Below, in pieces: positions 33,750-46,700 of a stretch of DNA of 64,000 bases; the first letter of the stretch is position 1; every line of letters starts with the position of its first letter. Source of the stretch: Gelatoporia subvermispora B (taxonomy: Eukaryota > Basidiomycota > Agaricomycetes > Polyporales > Gelatoporiaceae); assembly GCA_000320605.2 (NCBI GenBank), contig KB445796.1:566374-630373 (forward strand), read 5' to 3'. The notes beneath the pieces were generated by a model, which ran no database searches, was not told the origin of the DNA, and worked only from the letters and a program-made list of their open reading frames with translations. Position numbers and translations under genes: made by a program.

Positions 33750-36700
33750 TCAAGAGCCTGTCTCTAGGCCCGACTTTGCACTTGTCCAAAACTTCGACAC
33801 CTTGTCCAGCAAGTCAACACCAATCTCTTCGGGTACAACAAACAAATTGCGCATCAGAAGTGCGTCTTGATATGCTATAATGGGCCTGCTCTGCTCCGAG
33901 GAGAGTGTCGATAGGATGAGCTCGTGTTCGGATGCCTTGTGTAGGAGCTCGAGAGCCAGTGTGGCAAACATTGGAGCTGGTATTTCGGTGTTATTGCTGT
34001 TACTTGGCGGTTCCACGGGGTCAGAGGTCCCTGGCTCTTGGGTGACAGCTGCTGGGATTTCATCATCATCTTCCACACCCCGCTTCCGAGGCGCAGGTGG
34101 ATACTGTTGATTGAGACTGCCCTTCACAAGAACGGTCTTGCGAACACGTTCGGGGTCGAGTCTGTTACGAATATCGGTGTGTACGATGCCAAAAGCGCTG
34201 AATATGCGCTCAGTTGCAGCGGAGTTTGGAACAATGCTGATTATCCGCATGGCCATTACCACAATGCCGTTGCGACCGTTGGTCTAGCCGCAGTCAAGTC
34301 TCCGCTAGAGTGTGACTAAGTTGACATCAGTTCCCTGCAGCAGCAGTGAGTTCTTGAATTGCTTCACAGCTAACTTGTGCTCACCACTCTTTCAGCCATT
34401 TGCTCCTGCTGCCGCAAACACATAGCCTCAGCTGAGAACTCGCTCATGTAATGAAGATAGTCGGTAAATGCCTCCGACATCGCAAGCTCAGGTTCATCCC
34501 CGAACATCTCCTTAAAGCGACGACTAAGGATGTTCCACAGTGCGGCTTCCGTAATGGCGGGGTTATGTAGTCTGAAGACAGAGTGTCGTATGTATGGGTT
34601 CAAGACGAGAGCAAGCAGAAAGATCTCCTGATCTGCTTGTTTCCACCGCTTCTCGAGGCTATTGTGAATCGCATTGCATACCTCATTGTCGTATCCGGGA
34701 TCAAGGAAGAGATGATACAGGTGACCGAGGGTAAGAAGTACAACATCAAGCCGTGCGTGATTTGCTTGAGTTGCATTAACAGCGATAGTGAGTGGCTTGA
34801 GATGTTTCTTAACCCTATGAGCAGAAATGTAAGTGACAGATACTGGACGATGTGTGTGCTACTTACTGTCGCAGGTTATCCCAGAACCACGCAGACTCCG
34901 CAATCTTCACAATCTCCTTCGCCTTTGCCTTCGCGTCTGCTCTATCTCCAGCACAGCCCTCGAGGTCAGGACGCTTATACAAAGTTAGTGCTCGGATGGC
35001 CTTCTCGACAAGGAGACGTTGGCAAGAGACGTAATGAGATGTCCATCTCGTAATGACGGGAAGTATCAAGGAGTATACCTTTCCGTTGAAGCGCAGTCTC
35101 ATCTCCTCTTTCAGCAGTCCGAGTGCACGCCCATGGTTATTGAACCATTTGATAACTTCGACAGCAGTGTCGACAACCGTGATGAATGGCTGCTTGACCT
35201 TCAGATAGTCAGCAACAACAAGATTAAGCTATAGCGAGTTAGTCATAATTAAGTAGACTGAATATAGATGTCCAAAACTCACCTGGTGTGCCCAACATAC
35301 AACAGTAACAATTGACGGGATCCTCTGACGGAGAAGGCGTCGCATCTTGACAGACTCTCCACTCGAATCCGTACACCAAGCGACGACCACAGTTCCAATC
35401 GTCTCGACGCAATATGAGATTTCATTTACGACAATCTCGAGTAGGTTCTCGGCATTCTTCACCTGTGCAGATATGTCAACAGCGTTGAGCAAGTAAGGCT
35501 TTATGAAGAGAGAGCTGTCAGATAGAGATTTCTTATGGTCAGTTGTAACCATACCATGTATTCAACATTGATCATCAAGGCGACAAGTGATGTTTTCGTG
35601 ATATTCTTCCATCCATCACACTGACCAGTTCCATAGCAGCCTTTAACACGTGTCTTCATGTCGATCACCACCTTGTGAGATTTCTGGTCTAGGATTCTCC
35701 CAGACAAGGTCTTGCATGTGGGGAGGATAACCGGTGGAAGCCATTTGGCAAAGAATGCACGACAATAGCAATGCTCGACTGCCATCCAGGCAATATTACA
35801 AGCAATCAGAAGACAGCAGAGATCACCAGCAAACTCCTCTTGAACAGGATCCGGCCATTTCTGCATATGTGCAGTGATTCCTCGGACTGGGCCATTCTGG
35901 GTATCTTCTTTCCTTTGCTGAGCTGTCCACTGTTCGGCCCGCTGTAAAGCTGCAGCATCGGGGGCACTTGTCGACGAGGTGACGAGAGTAGGGATATCAG
36001 ATACATTATCAGATATGAGCGTTGCCAAGGAAGCATGACTTGAGTGAGACGTGAGAGGAACTGGCACCGAAGACACCGTGCCAGAAGTAGGTACTGTAGG
36101 ATGTGCTGGTGGTATGTTCTCCTTCCCGAGGAGACGAGCAGCTGCTCTGCGGGCCTGCTTCTGCTTCATCTCATCTAGCCATTGTATAGCTCTCTGCTGT
36201 ACCTCACTGCTGATGTGACGGCAAGACCCAAGGTGCTTGCACATCACGTCGAGCTTGCCACGCATTGGTGGGATCACGGCAGTCATCACTGTCAAAGGAA
36301 GTCAAGAAGTATACAATCTCGGCCTCATTGCGCGCTGCGCATTCTCACCATGCTTTCGTGCTTCTTCCTCGGAACGCACTTCATTGACTGACCCGTCACT
36401 ATTACGCACTGCAACTTCGGTGTCGAGTATTTCGCTCGTTTGAACATCAGGAAAATGTCGTGTTGGCTTTAACGCCTTTGGCCTGCCTTTCGAGGCTTGC
36501 CGGCGTCTTTGCTCCCTCGTCGCGCGTCGCAAAGGTGTTCAAGGCGCACGCAAGGTCCAAAAAGGCGGGAAAGTAAACTTGATATTTTCCTGATGAATTC
36601 GGACACAAGCTCGGCACCACGTATTCCAGTTGGTTTTGTTGGTCTTGTAACGAGTGTCACCTTTGTGGAAATACTCCCACAGATCAGACTCGGAGGGCAT
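33750..36700 (-). CDS. hAT-family transposase (probably degenerate)
   Basis: The first exon starts at MPSESDLWEYFHKGD with a BED-like segment (NTWCRAC...). Later exons give MCKHLGSCRHIS, a long RNase H-like core (ITAHMQKWPDPVQEEFAGDL; GTGQCDGWKNITKTSLVAL; VVAWCTDSSGESVKMRR; RWTSHYVSCQRL), and the C-terminal dimerisation block NSAATERIFSAFGIVHT, the hallmark of hAT transposases. About 1,000 residues could be assembled over at least six exons. The frame breaks after FPPFWTLRAP and I could not find a clean intron there, so it may be mutated. It would cut and paste the 9.8-kb element whose ends surround it. Confidence 0.8.
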
Positions 36701-36859
36701 AGTAGAGACAAAGACAATGTTATTCCCGCAATGTGTACTCTACGTCGACAGCTTGCTATCGCATATGTCTCTTCGCAACGCGCTCGACTCCCGAAGCTTC
36801 AGGACCCAAAAAGGCAATGCGTGTGGTGCGTAATAGTCACGCCTTGATGTCTTGACCAC

Positions 36860-36942
36860 AGCTTAAACGGCGGTTAAACCTGGGTTAACCGGTCGACCCC
36901 CATCAACGGTCAAGAGGTCAAGGCTTGACCCGCCCATCCCTG
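36860..36942 (-). repeat. Right end of the hAT element
   Basis: Read on the minus strand it begins CAGGGATGGGCGGGTCAAGC and continues with TTGACC, GGTTAACC and GTTTAA motifs like those in the left end. It is followed by the target duplication copy GGTGCCAC. Confidence 0.75.
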
Positions 36943-37611
36943 GGTGCCACAGACGCGACGCGTTGACGTCACCTGACACGCATCGTTTGTGCTGCGAGAG
37001 ATTTTCGATCCCCGACCGGAGGACGCCGGGCAGCGCAGTGAGACTCCTCTGCGACATCCGTTCTCTCCGAGTCTCATTCGCTCTCAACGTCGACTTCCCC
37101 GCCTTCCAGTTGGCTGCCTCTCTTTCCCTTTGCGGCTTGCCCTCCAATGCTCGCTGCTTCCTTCTCGCTCGTCTGAACTCGGTCCAGGAGCCTTCGGAGC
37201 TTGCTCTTTAGAACTCGGAATCGTACCTGTGTTCGATGCTTCTGATGCTCACCCAGTGTAGCCGGCCGCTCCCATTACAGTGCCTGTGTCCATGCTCACC
37301 GCCCCGCCCAGTTCTCACGTGTATACAGCCCTAGACCTGCTTCTCGTCGACGTTTTGCTACATAAGCATCGAAGGGACCTTGCCCCCTGCCTCGTGCTTC
37401 GTGTTAACAGCTCGAGCGCTTGAGGGGACCGCAGTCGAGTCTTGTGCTCTGGTTACCAATGGCCGGACAGATATGCGTCCCAAAGGAGTGGCCACCAATC
37501 CCTCTGCGCGGTCCCGCAGTCGGGATGTAAACTTAGTCTTCTGCACGTCTCCGCAGTCTGGGATGTTAGGTAGCTCTGCAGTACTACAAAGCGACTCTTC
37601 GCTCTACCAAC

Positions 37612-38738
37612 ATGTCTCATTCACGGAGTGTCGCAATCTTTTGGGATTACGGTCAGTTACTTTCGATCGATCCTTTGTCATGTCCCACTGAGCCCAACCA
37701 TCAGAGAACTGTGCCATCACCCCCGCGAAGAGCCATGCAGTCGCGAACAACATTCTCAACATTGCCCGTGCATCTGGGACAGTGGTCATATTCAACGCAT
37801 ACTCTGAGTGGGCAAACCAGAAGCCTGCGAAAACCCACGACCTTCGTCTGATACTACCTTCTTGCGGGGTGTCCCTAGTCGACTGCCCTCATAATGGTCA
37901 GAAGAATGCGGCAGACACGGTGATATTGGGTATGTATTTGAATGTTTCCGTACATTCAATCACTGAGCATACGATGGCCATAGCCGACATGATGGTCTTT
38001 GTCTCGGACAACCCGGCTCCCGCTACCATTGTGCTGATCTCTGGCGACGGTGATTTTACCGGCGCGGTGAAGGAGCTTCGCGGCAGGACATACGATGTGG
38101 TCATCTTCGCGCCGACCTCGACCGCTCCTAAGCTTAGAGCCGAAGCATCCGTAGTGTTCAAATGGCCGGACGCTGTTCTTCCTCCCGCCTCTGAACCTCA
38201 AATTCCTAAGGCACCGGCCTCAAGGCCTAGCTCCCAACGACGCGTTTCTACCTTCAGCGACACGCGATTTGTACACCCGCAGTTCAATCATTTCATATTC
38301 CCTTTTGGGACAAGATCAGCTGACTCCCGCGTCCCCCTTTTGGAGTGCCGCAGTCATCTGCCTGTAAGTCTCTCTACGTTGATTTTCGGTCTCATCGGTG
38401 TTGATTGCCCCGGATAGAAGACTCAGATACATATCAAGACTCGAACTACTGTTCCCGACGAATTCAAGCCACTTGTGGCAGTGCTTCAGCGGCAGAGGAT
38501 TGGGGGTGTCAACCGACTGTTGTTCTCCGAACTTGGTGCACTCTTATCCCTGGAGCAGTCGCCTCCCACCGCTATATATAAGAAGGCTGGCACGACACAG
38601 TTGAAGGGATATATTGCGGCAGCCGAGTTGCATCAAGTTGTTAGCGTGAGGAAGGACAGCAGGTTCGGCGGGACCAGTATAGGTGCTACGATATCGTTGC
38701 ACCCCAGATTCTGCACGTCGCCTGGATCCAGAACATGA
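37612..38738 (+). CDS. NYN-domain ribonuclease with C-terminal OST-HTH-like domain
   Basis: Four exons (37612-37651, 37705-37929, 37984-38363, 38418-38738) give 321 residues with all introns in phase. The N-terminal half is a NYN (PIN-like) domain: VAIFWDYENC (metal-binding Asp), KNAADTVILADMMVF, and LISGDGDF, so the acidic triad is present. The C-terminal exon (about residues 215-321) has the pattern of an OST-HTH/LOTUS winged helix (FKPLVAVLQRQR...LLFSELGALL...YIAAAELHQVV). That pairing recalls MARF1/limkain-type RNA-regulating nucleases, so RNA cleavage or silencing is likely. The 9.8-kb hAT element sits about 670 bp upstream, in its promoter. A dead tandem copy follows. Confidence 0.8.
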
Positions 38739-39133
38739 TGTAAGATACGGCATACTATGAAGATCAGTAACGGAAGTATTGGGCCGACTCAGTCACTTGT
38801 GTACTAGCGACAGCTCATCGATGACGTTGAGCCTGAGAATGTGACACTTTTTCTCGCCAGCGGTCGCGTGCGAAGGTCCCTGCAGCGCAGGACGCGTTCG
38901 TCGTTATTTTGACTAACCCGCCCTCTCCCACAGTGATGCCCGTATGGTGGTCGCCTAACCACATGACGCTTCTGATAGTTCCCTCGTGTACGCACGGCCC
39001 GCAGTTGTAGCCCGCCGTTGTCCGCGAAGACGTCTGGCTCCGAGCCCGGATTGCGGAGACCAAATCTGCTCATGTTCTTCTCTTGCTTGCCGATGAGTAC
39101 ACGCGACGCACTCTGTGTGAACATCAGGACCAC
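38739..39133. other. Spacer between the two NYN copies
   Basis: No gene. Several minus-strand frames of about 80-200 codons overlap here but show no domain. Confidence 0.35.
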
Positions 39134-39300
39134 TTGCATTTGCTGTCGGGAGAGAGTACGAGGCAGGGAGCTGGCGCCACAGACGCGACGCGTTGACATC
39201 ACATGACGACCTATATACCGTTTGTGATGCTGGGGATTTTCGAATTTCTGACCGGAGGACGCCGAACAGCGAGCTGTAAATGTAACGCTCTCCTCTCGCT
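39134..39300. other. Unoccupied site matching the hAT insertion site
   Basis: TTTGCTGTCGGGAGAGAG...GGCGCCAC (to 39180) matches the left flank of the transposon (27081-27115, with a 7-bp indel). AGACGCGACGCGTTGAC...GACCGGAGGACGCCG matches its right flank (36951 onward). Only one 8-mer is present. This is the promoter of NYN copy B as it was before copy A received the transposon. Confidence 0.85.
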
Positions 39301-39873
39301 GTTCGTCTTCTTGGAATTTCATTCGCTCCAAAGGTTGAAACGTTGACTTCCCCGCCTTCCAACTTGCTCTTTTCCCTGCCCTTCTCTTTCCCGTTGCGGC
39401 TAACCTTCTCATGTCACCCACGTCTGGTACCACCTACTTCAACTCAATCGCCGCGGCTTTCGTTCCCATGCTCTATCTCAGCGCTCGCTCTTCTGGATTC
39501 GGAACAATACATGTGTTCGATGCTCTTGGTGCTCACCCGGTGTACGGCCGGTCTCACTACGTTGCTCGTGATTATACTTGTCATATTGCTCCGTTTCTAT
39601 GCATACCCAGTCTCGACTCTGTCAATCGTCGATTTTATGCTACATGAGGGGGAAAGGACCTTGCCCTTCTCCACGCCTTGCGTTTACCGTTCGAGCGCAT
39701 GAAGGAACCGCAGTCAAGTCAGTCAAGTCTTGTGCCCTACTTATCGATGGCCGAATCGATCAGTGCTCTGCAGAAGCGGCTTCTCGACGCGGATACACAG
39801 TCAGGGACGTCTTCGCAGTCCGAGATGTCGAGTAGCTGTGCAGTATCACGGAGCGACTCTCTTCTCTACCAGC

Positions 39874-40905
39874 ACGCCTCGTCCAGGGAGTGTCGCCATC
39901 TTTTGGGATTTCGGTGAAGTAGTTCGGATTAATACCTTGTTATACCCTGCTGAGCGTTGTGGTCAGAGAACTGTGGCATCACCCCCGCGAAGAGCCATGC
40001 GGTCGCGAGCAATATTCGTGACCTTGCCCACGCATTTGGGCCAGTGGTTGTATGGTTGTATTCAAAACATACTCCGAGTGGCCGAAACAGAAGTCTACGA
40101 AAGTCCACGATCTTCATCAGATCCTACCTTCTTGCGGGGTGTCCCTAGTCGACTGCCCTCATAACCGTCAGAAGGAAGTGGTAGACAAGGTGATAATGGG
40201 TATGTATTGGAACTTTCTCATATAGTCAATTGCTGAGCATACGACGGCTATAGCCGACATGATGGCTTTTGTCTCGCACAACCCGGCTCCCGCTACCATT
40301 GTACTGATCTCTGGCGACGGTGATTTCACCAACACGGTGAAGGAGCTTCGCCGCAGGACATACAATGTAATCCTCTTTGCGCCGACCGCGACCGCATCTA
40401 AGCTTAGAGCTGAAGCATCCACAGTGTTCAATTGGCCGTACGTTGTTCTTCCTCCCGTCTCTCAGGCTCAGCCCCAAATTCCTGATGTGCTGTTCTCAAG
40501 GCCTAGCAATAAATCACGCGTGTCTACTTCCAGCAAAAAAAACCATTTGTATATCCGCAATTCTCCCCAGCGAACCTTTTCATATTCCTTTTCAGGACGA
40601 AAACAGCTGACTCCCGTATCTCCCTTTTGGAACGCTGCAGTCATATACCTGTAAGTTCCGTTACGATGACCGCCGGTCTTGTTTGTGTTGATAGCCATGG
40701 ATAGAAGACTGAGAACCGCATGACTAAACAGGAGAAGACGCCTCCGTCCACTATATACAAGAAGGCCTGGCGCGACGAAGCTGAAGGGGTATATTGCGGC
40801 AGTCGAGTCGCATCGAGTTGTCAGCATGAGAAAGGTCAGCAAATCCGGTGGTGCAACGATATCTTGCACCCCAGATTCTGCACCTCACCTGGATCCAGAC
40901 CATGA
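39874..40905 (+). pseudogene. Dead tandem copy of the NYN/OST-HTH gene
   Basis: It aligns with the intact gene from its leader to the shared ending CACCTGGATCCAGA. The start codon is ACG (39874-39876) where the intact copy has ATG. In exon 2 an exact 8-bp tandem duplication (TGGTTGTA twice, 40045-40060) shifts the frame. In the last exon about 110 bp of the OST-HTH region are deleted. The NYN block LISGDGDF is still readable, so decay is recent. Confidence 0.85.
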
Positions 40906-40990
40906 TGTACGATGAATACATACTATGAAGATCAGTGGCGGAAGGATCGAACTGACTAAGTCACTTGTGTACTGGCGATAGCTCATAGGA

Positions 40991-41454
40991 CATCTCAAGG
41001 TCGCACATCTGCTCATCGAGCATGGCGCAAGGGTCAACGTTAATGGCAAACACATTCCCGCATTATGTGCAGCATCTGGGAATGGACACCTCGATGTTGC
41101 ACGCCTGCTCATTGAGCACGGCGCACATGTCAACGCAAAGGGAGATGAATGCGATTCCGCACTATATGCAGCATCTTGGGACAGGCACCTACAGGTCGCA
41201 CGTCTGCTCCTCAAACACGGTGCTGATGTCAACGCGAAATGCCGCAAATAGGGGTCCGCACTATACGCAGCATCTGGGAATGGGCACCTCGACGTTGCAC
41301 GTCTTCTCACCAAGAACGGAGCGAACCCTAATGCGAAGAAAGGTAGATGTGGATCCGCGCTCAAATTTGCATCCAAACGTAAACATCATGAAATTGTCTG
41401 CCTTCTCATTGAACATGGAGCAAAGCGGCGGCGATTTTGGCCGTGGAGGAAATG
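40991..41454 (+). pseudogene. Ankyrin-repeat tail relic (copy 3 of the receptor)
   Basis: It begins abruptly in an ankyrin unit (HLKVAHLLIEHGARVN) and aligns with the 3' part of the intact receptor, including the unusual GKHIPALCAAS unit and the terminal AKRRRFWPWRK. It has about four and a half repeats, one in-frame TAG (about 41249) and no NACHT. The downstream flank is also shared with the intact gene. Confidence 0.8.
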
Positions 41455-41811
41455 AGCACGCTCGTTATTGACGGCATGCACTTATGGTGGAGTGATCACG
41501 CACTTGAGGGACGCAGTATGTACGTAGAAACAGTAGAAGAGTCCCTGCGACATTCAAACTGTGTCATTCGATACCATACACGTACCATCTGGTGGCACGT
41601 CTGCTCGTCGAACATGGTGCTGATGTCAACGAGTCGGTGACGAAAGCAAGGCAGACTAGCTTACTTGTGTATTCACAATCGTAGGACTCGGACTATCCGA
41701 GGCAGCTATACCAATGCAGGTTGGGGGTTCGATGGCACTAGTCTGCGAACGGATCCATGCAAGTGATACCATGATTCGGACTCTCTGGCTTGCTATAGTG
41801 CGAGGAAAGTG

Positions 41812-42400
41812 TTGACTTGTGCGAGCGGTGTGATTGGACGCGAGGCGGCGCGCCGGGAGATGCCGTGAGCCTCGTCATCATGGCCTCTCCCGCTGTCCCA
41901 ACATCTTCCCTCCAAAAAGTGCCGCCATGCTGCTCGCTACTGCACCACCAAAGAGCTCACTCGTGCTCAGACACTGTGATTCCGTCTGTTTCGCCGTGCT
42001 CGCCAAATCCTGTACAAGCTCTTCAAGGTGCAGTTGCTGCTGTGTCCGTCTCGTTCAAAGAGGTGCCCAAGCTGGACGCGTTTGTGACGAACCCGACACC
42101 GTCGACAATGGTCCTCACTGCGGGCGGAGACGGAGGCTATCACTGAAAACTCTAGAGAATTGATCGCAAAACAGGACGCAGAACTTCCATCCTGTTCTCC
42201 TCCCATAGCCATAACGTGCATAGCTGTCTTCAGTTGGTGTTCATGCGAACAGCGGCTGCGCTACATGCTGATACCTGCAAGCTGCAGAACAAGGTGTGAC
42301 TCCGACAAGCAGGGGGCTGAGCCTTTTTCAAGGTACGGTGACCCACACCGCCATCCTCGGCGGTATCATTGAATTCGGGGGTTTGGCTCTTGTATGCAGC
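41812..42400 (+). pseudogene. Relic of the OSCP gene
   Basis: Segments match the intact OSCP gene at 48.7-49.5 kb: GGCGCGCCGGGAGATGCCG upstream, the N-terminal ATGCTGCTCGC region, the stretch GTGCCCAAGCTGGACGCGTTTGTGACGAACCCGAC, and the exon-2 sequence CCATCCTCGGCGGTAT (about 42348). Most of exon 1 after the NPT segment is lost and the frames are broken. It stands in the same order relative to the ankyrin tail as the intact genes do. Confidence 0.75.
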
Positions 42401-43702
42401 ATGGTGTCTGCGCTCGGGAGTGCATACATTTGTATAAGCTGGCCATCTTCCACCGGGAACATCCCGTCGAGGCACACCCGTACGCGTCATCTTCACCCTA
42501 TCTTTCGTCTTACCTGTGGGGCCGGAAGAAGTTTGACTCTACAGTTTCGATCTTTACAAGAGTCTTGACAATATTAGCCCTCCTGCCGCCGACCATACCA
42601 TCTATCGTGTTCTACCATACGTGATACGACGTACTCCTGCGCCCACTGCGACCGCCAAGGTGCCGACGATCGCTGCCAGGTGAAGTAGGTGAAGGGACTC
42701 TTCCAGATGGTTCGCTTCCCCGGTGCCAGCATGCCTGTCTCCTCGTCTTAGACGTAGCCATGTGGCCCTCAGACATCCCCATGGGCTCCTTTTTTATCAT
42801 CTGTTCCAGCCTGCTCATTAGCTCCCTCGGGTCCCTGCCCTGAAGCTAATCCTGTGCATGATCGACTTCACGACTGCGATCATCTTTCCGTCGTGATATC
42901 GGTCATGTTCGCCAACGTGTTAGCAAGATACCACGTACACAGCAAGTTCTCTGGACGAACACTCTATAAGCAGAATGTGGGGTACCATATATCGTATGAG
43001 GTCGAGGTGATTCGCATGCGTCCGGTCCATATGACAACCGGTCCATGTAAACCCGATATGAGCGGTACATCAGGCCTGCGAGATCGCATCAAGCTGATGA
43101 GAACACTTGTCGCAAATGATCACGCATCTCGGTCTGGGTTGAGTTCCATATATTATCATATATTGTCTATCGGGTACCGTATCGGAAACGAGGAGCGCGC
43201 ACAACTCGTGCGCACAGCGGCAGCTACATGGACGTCGGACCGAATAGCAATGCATCGCAGCGGCATTCGCAGCTCCTGTCCAGCTGCGCGTCCCACGTCT
43301 GCCCATCTCCCGCAAGTTGATGGCGTCATTGAAAGGCACAGCCAACATCTACCGATATGCGTTGTGCGGGATCCTCCGCTCCAGCGTATTTTCCCCGCTC
43401 AACTAGCTCCTCAACTGCTCCCTCCTAACGATATACCCGCTCCAGCGAGTCGTCCAAGCTCCGGAAATTTCGAAAGACTCAAAGGCTTCGGCGCAAGAAT
43501 TTGTATCTACCATCAATTAGTGTTCACGGCGACGACTATTCCTCCACTCCGTTTCACAGTCGTTCAAGGCCGAATACATGTCACGGGCATCCTACTTGAA
43601 GGGTAATCAGATCAGACTTGGCGTAGCCGGGATACCATGCAACCGGTTCACATTTCGACAACGTTCCATGAACATAGTCTACCTGCTCTACGGGTCGGGC
43701 AA
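42401..43702. other. Region upstream of the intact receptor; one unsupported frame
   Basis: A 250-codon frame (42854-43606) is open but has no recognisable domain and unusual composition. I regard it as chance or leader sequence. It should contain the promoter of the receptor. Confidence 0.35.
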
Positions 43703-46700
43703 ATGAGCGGGAATTCAGCATCGCCACTTGCTCCGGGGACGGATATTGGCTCTTCCCAGTTCCACTTGTTGCTACAAGACGCCCTGATCGATTTCTCGAG
43801 GCGGACCAAGGTGGATCTGTTCACTGATCCGAGCACCAAGGCACTCATGCGGTGCGACTCGGTCGATGAAGTCATGTCCATACTCCAGGACCGTATCGAT
43901 AAAACCAACGATTTTCGGGGTGGCGATATCAAGATACAACTTGTCAGCAAACTCATGCCGTTCGTTACAACCGTGCTTGCTCTGAACCCAATCGAGACGA
44001 TAGGTGAAGGCTTTGGCGCAGTAAGCTTCTCCTATCGTGGTTTGTACGAGCTGGTTTGAAACGTTCTGCACAGAATTTTGCACCAGCGAAGGTGATCGTT
44101 GGTGCAGCTGGTGTTCTCTTGGAGGTGCGTCCCTCATCTCGGCGCACTGTTCTTGTGAAGCTGAGTAATGCTGCAACAGGCAGTCAAAGGCGTCAGCTCA
44201 AGTTATAACAGTTTGATGGAGCTGCTAGACTGTATTACGAGATTCCTTGTGCGCCTCGAAATCTATACGAAGGTACCTTTGAACCCGGCGATGAAGTCGA
44301 CTCTAGTCAGAACTCTGGTCCACGTGATCTCAGTCCTTGCTCTCGCGACCGAACAGATCAAACAGGGTCGCCTGGGTGGGTTCTCCGTGTTCAAACAAGA
44401 CGCAGTGGACTCATTGCAATTCACCAGTTGCGTACGTTCGGAAGTTAATGGGAAATAATGATGTTGAAGATGCGCTACGGAAAATGGAGCGCCTTAATGT
44501 CGAGGAGGCTCAAATGACAGGAGTGGAAACCCTTCGGCTTGTCCACTACTTTATGAATAGCCTAATCGAAACAATGACGAGTGCGTAAATACGTTATTTT
44601 CATATCTCACCTGCAAGGCGTGCTAACCTTTGTACGTGCGGACAGATGGCGGCCACATACCGACAGACTCTATCCGAGAATCTCTAGACAGACTCGAGGA
44701 CTACATGGGTATGTCGAGAGACGAGGTTTAGGTCATGAAGAAATTGCTAATGGTAAAGATAGCCGACATGAGACAAGACATAACAAAGCTGCACCGTCAG
44801 TCTTATTGACATGTGTTCGTCGTTCCTTAGCTAAGGTTAGTTTGCAGGTGAAAAGAGTGTTATTCAACAGTGTCGCATTTGGCTTTCCCCTCCGGACCCA
44901 TCGACAAATCACAACATGGCTTTGAGTCATTATCACCAAAATAGCGGGCGATGGCTCATAGAGAGCGAGCAAGTGCGTCAGTGGAAGACGTCGACTTCAT
45001 TGCTTTGGATACATGGCAAACGTACGTCATCAGCATGGCCACTTATTTGTAGCCTATTGCTGAGAAGAAAGCTCGCAGCTGGTTCTGGAAAGACTGTCAT
45101 ATGGTATGCATAACGGTCGTGCTTGCCTCTTCATTGTGGGCTTATCATCGGATAGCTCTGCAATCATCGAGGACATCAAGCGCATTTGCAGAGTTCAGCC
45201 CAAATCTGTCTTGGCATACTTCTATTGCGACTTCCGTGATTCTGCGAAACAACGCATTCATGGCCTTCTGTCATACCTGATCCTTTGCATTTCCACGAAG
45301 ACTCGACTCGACTGTTGTACCAGTATTCTCAATGACCTTTACACTAAGAACGACATAGGTGGACAGCAGCCAACCGAGTTTGAACTCATAGAATGCCTTA
45401 AGAAAATGCTGAAGCAAGCAGTGGATTACTCGTTGTACATCATCGTTGATGCATTAGACGAATGCCCCGCCTCTGGTGTTTTCTCCCCTCGCAGACAAAT
45501 CCTGGATCTCATTACTCGCATCATGGGATGGCGCATATCAAACATACACATATGTCTTACCAGTCGCCCTGAACCCGATATCAAGGATGCTCTCGGCCGA
45601 CTGTCACCTCTTACCATCTCCCTTCATGAGGAGAGTGGTCAAGCACATGATATTGCTGCTTATGTGCGCTATATTATGGAATCGAATCCCCGTTTTGGAC
45701 ACTGGAGAGCGGAAGACAAAGCTCTGGCAGTACAAGTGCTGTCAGAAAAGGCCGATGGAATGTGCGCGACAAAACTCTCAATTGTTCATCACAGATACTG
45801 ACACTCGAATGTAGGTTTCGATGGGCTCAGTGCCAACTCGACGCGCTGCATGATTGCCCTCATTTGAGTGCCCAGGACGTTCTCAAGAACCTGCCAACAA
45901 CGCTCGACGAGACATATCAGCGTATGCTGAGGAACTTGAACCCAGATCTTGAATGCACACGCAGACTTTTCCAGTTCCTTGTTGCATGTTCCCGCCCACT
46001 TCGCATCAGTGAGCTCGCGGAATTACTGGTGATGGACTTTGTTTCTACGGCACTTCCGGAAGTCAGGGAAGATAGGCGCTTGCCGGACCCGGAACGGACA
46101 CTCTCATCCTTGTGTTCCTCGATGATCCTGGTCGATTCGAAGACACGGGCAGTACAATTCGCCCATTATTCGGTCCAGGAGTATCTCACATCCGAGCGTC
46201 TCAGGAAGGACAATGATTGCAGCCACTTTTATATCGAGACAGGACACGCGCATGCAACCTTAGCAGCAGCTTGTCTCAGCACTCTTCTTCAGTTCAGTAG
46301 ACCTACCGACGATATTCCCCACAGAACTTCGCAGTTCCCGCTGGCCGAATACTCCGCGCCGCACTGGATTTCTCACGTTGCACAAGCTAGGGATGTGCCT
46401 ACACATGTTCAGGACGCTATGAAGTGCATCTTCGACCCTCACAAACAACATCTTGCAGCCGCGATGCAGATATGCCGCTTCATTGACAGTGTTACATATG
46501 ATACCATTGATCGACTCTGTCTTGCTGCACAGTTTGGCTGTTACGATATGGTGGAGTACCTTCTTGTTACCCATCGTATGAAGACCAAGGCAAGGAGTCG
46601 CCACGGACCCACTCCTTTGCAAGTAGCCTCTGCGAATGGGCATTCCGAAGTCGCCCGTCTACTCATCAAGTATCGTGCGGAGGTTAATGCGAGGGGCCAT

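Larger units (their letters stand above)
27116..36942. mobile_element. 9.8-kb hAT transposon with helicase and DUF6589 cargo
   Basis: Ends: CAGGGTTGGCTTGACC on the left, and CAGGGATGGGCGGG as the reverse complement of the right end. They share the hAT-type CAGGGWTG terminus and subterminal TTGACC and GTTTAA repeats. Flanking 8-mers are GGCGCCAC (27108-27115) and GGTGCCAC (36943-36950), a target duplication with one change. The sequence without the element survives at 39.13-39.25 kb, where the left flank (TTTGCTGTCGGGAGAGAG) runs through one GGCGCCAC into the right flank (AGACGCGACGCGTTGAC). Inside, in order: a RecQ-like helicase gene (+), a DUF6589 gene (-) and the hAT transposase gene (-). 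Helicase and DUF6589 genes carry nonsense mutations, so this is an old, probably immobile copy. Confidence 0.85.

Noticed and set aside
42854..43606. 250-codon open frame before the intact receptor
   Set aside because: No domain, no splice signals, odd composition, and no counterpart in front of the other receptor copy.
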